DNA from: Iris pallida
Lineage: Eukaryota; Streptophyta; Magnoliopsida; Asparagales; Iridaceae
DNA: 64,000 bases
Assembly (NCBI GenBank): GCA_029216955.1
Contig: JANAVB010003400.1
Location: 13,789,552 to 13,853,551 of the forward strand
Direction: 5' to 3'
The notes beneath the pieces were generated by a model that worked only from the letters and a program-made list of their open reading frames with translations, was not told where the DNA came from and ran no database searches. Each line of letters starts with the position of its first letter. Position 1 is the first letter of the stretch. Below are positions 62,835 to 64,000 of the stretch, in pieces. Made by a program: the position numbers and the translations under genes.

Positions 62835-63070
62835 GGTATGATCGGTAGTTTACTCTATTTAACTGCTAGTCGTCCAGATATTATGTTTAGTGTTTGCCTG
62901 TGTGCACGTTTTTAAGCTAATCCAAAGGAATCACATCTCCGCGCAGTTAAGCGTATCTTTCGATACCTTAAAGGCACTTCTTATGTTGGCTTATGGTATT
63001 CCAAAACCAAGTCCTTTGACCTTATTGGTTACTCGGATGCAGATTTTGCTGGATGCAAAGTTGATAGAAA
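62835..63070 (+). pseudogene. Copia pol: RT thumb and start of RNase H
   Basis: Frame continues with GMIGSLLYLTASRPDIMF, a TAA at 62913-62915 where relatives have Gln, then AVKRIFRYLKGT and the RNase H start YSDADFAGCKVDRK. A one-base loss in the A run at 63068-63071 throws the rest out of frame. Confidence 0.85.
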
Positions 63071-63496
63071 AGTACCAGCGGCACATGTCATTTCTTAGGC
63101 AAGGCTTTAGTCTCATGGTTTAGTAAAAAGCAAAATTCTGTAGCCCTATCAACAACAGAGGCTGAGTATATCGCCGCAGGACGTTGTTGTGCTCAGATTT
63201 TATGGATGAAACAAACCTTAGAAGACTATGATTTATTTTTCACACACATTCCCATTTTCTGTGACAACACGAGCACAATTAATTTGACTAAGAATCCAGT
63301 ATGTCACTCTCGTACTAAGCATATCGAGATTCGACATCATTTTCTTAGAAATCATCATCAGAATGGAGATATTGACCTTGTATACATAGACACTGAAAAT
63401 CAATTAGCTGACATCTTCACAAAACCTCTAGCAGAAGATCGTTTCAATTATTTATGTCGAGAATTAGGAATTTTGGACGTTAATAATGTTAATTAA
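63071..63496 (+). pseudogene. Copia pol: RNase H C-terminal part
   Basis: In the shifted frame: CHFLGKALVSWFSKKQN, STTEAEYIAAG (catalytic Glu), FCDNTSTINL (catalytic Asp), RTKHIEIRHHFLR and the terminal ADIFTKPLAEDRF, ending at a TAA at 63496. It removes the RNA strand after reverse transcription. All key residues are present; only the frame is lost upstream. Confidence 0.88.
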
Positions 63497-64000
63497 TTTT
63501 ATTTTATGATTATATTTCAATACGTAAAAACTGTGTTGAGACAAGCCAATAAAGAGTCTGTCTGTCACCATAACAACGGTTGAAGCGAAGCGGTACTTAA
63601 GAGTTCCCCGGTGAACCTTCGCCAGCTGGGACAGTACTCCTACAGCTAATCTAAAACAGTCCCTGTGTAACGATATTTAATCTATAAAATAATATTAATT
63701 ATATTAATTGAAGGTTGAAATTACTAATCTTTGAATTAAATTTTTGAAATGAGTCATTGAAAAAGAAAATGGCCCAAACCAACTAACAGAACCCCCAGGC
63801 GAATTCGGCCAGAGTTCAGACCGAATTTGGCCCGAGTTCGGTTAGTGGTATCTGGTTATCTAACCAGAACCCGAGAGCCTCTTCTTCTTCGTTGCTTCTA
63901 AAACCACCTTCACAGCAACAGCAGCCGCACGAAGCTCTCCAAACCCTAGTTCTGCACCACTTCGTTTCTCTCAATCTACGTTGTAAAATCCATCCAAATT
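63497..64000 (+). mobile_element. Copia post-pol region, no ORF seen
   Basis: Non-coding up to the window end. A phrase CGGCCAGAGT plus GTTCGGTTAG (63800-63845) echoes the LTR near 46996-47012. The last 120 bases are rich in CTTC and contain AAACCCTAGTTCTGCACC, like an mRNA leader. It may lead to the envelope-like ORF known in this lineage, but its start is not in the window. Confidence 0.5.

Larger units (their letters stand above)
46620..64000 (+). mobile_element. SIRE/Maximus-type Ty1/copia element, interrupted by D, 3' end outside window
   Basis: A 5' LTR (46620-47658), initiator-Met primer site, gag, protease, integrase, RT and RNase H in copia order. Residue patterns (a second CCHC, WILDSG, SDHGGEFEN, a C-terminal ADIFTKPL) are those of the SIRE/Maximus lineage. 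The region after pol may lead to the envelope-like ORF such elements often carry, but none is visible before the window ends. The candidate left TSD is GAGAG (46615-46619) and cannot be checked. Three nonsense codons and at least three frameshifts make it defective. Confidence 0.85.

Overview
This window looks like nuclear DNA of a flowering plant, from a repeat-filled intergenic or heterochromatic stretch. The evidence is plant-type LTR retrotransposons (a Ty3/gypsy Tat-lineage element, a Ty1/copia SIRE/Maximus-type element, and several gypsy-derived elements with very long LTRs), a plant L1-type LINE ORF1 with a DUF4283-like domain, long (AT)n tracts, and LTR promoters followed by leaders rich in AAACCCTAA. 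I see no intact host gene, no tRNA or rRNA gene and no CRISPR array. The species cannot be named from what is here.

Layout, 1-43.9 kb. A decayed Tat-lineage gypsy element on the + strand is the scaffold. Its pol gene is cut into three pieces: about 3700-3996 (end of RT, start of RNase H), 17942-18838 (RNase H and integrase N-terminus) and 40766-41590 (integrase core and C-terminus). A broken antisense ORF follows at 42155-43842. Two nests of insertions separate the pieces. Nest 1 (3997-17941) is solo LTR G, holding solo LTR E (4570-15088), holding the two-LTR element F (5292-12584). Nest 2 (18839-40765) is a solo-LTR-like copy A, holding A' (20041 to about 38165), holding solo LTR B (22655-34942), holding C (24520-34071). 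Most levels are fixed by TG...CA ends and 5-bp target-site duplications (TSDs): TCCCC, AATAA/AATGA, ACCAG/ACTAG, GGTTT, CTATC and a degraded ATTTG/ATACG. Removing G or A restores the Tat pol frame at each site. At the far left, 1-2600 is the 3' part of another long LTR (H), followed by a remnant of its internal region that abuts the truncated Tat element.

Layout, 43.9-64 kb. A very GC-rich tract leads into a LINE ORF1 pseudogene (to 46619). That is interrupted by a SIRE-type copia element (46620 to beyond the window end) with LTR, TATA box, initiator-Met primer site, gag, protease, integrase, RT and RNase H, now carrying three nonsense codons and at least three frameshifts. The copia gag is interrupted in antisense by the youngest element here, D (48176-58999, TSD GAAGC), whose 4.4-kb LTRs differ at roughly 45 positions by eye. 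Removing D restores the gag frame.

How the parts relate. A', C and D (and partial H) are LARD-like: long LTRs, short non-coding interiors, the same unusual primer-site motif and, next to the polypurine tract, a relic of the gypsy pol 3' end. They encode no enzymes, so any mobility would have depended on proteins supplied in trans. The most interesting unlisted structure is inside their LTRs: a TATA box, a short leader sometimes carrying a small ORF, a good splice donor, an interval of about 900-950 nt containing a conserved block of about 550 bp, and a conserved TTTATTTCAG acceptor. This suggests an LTR-embedded intron shared by several otherwise diverged LTR families.
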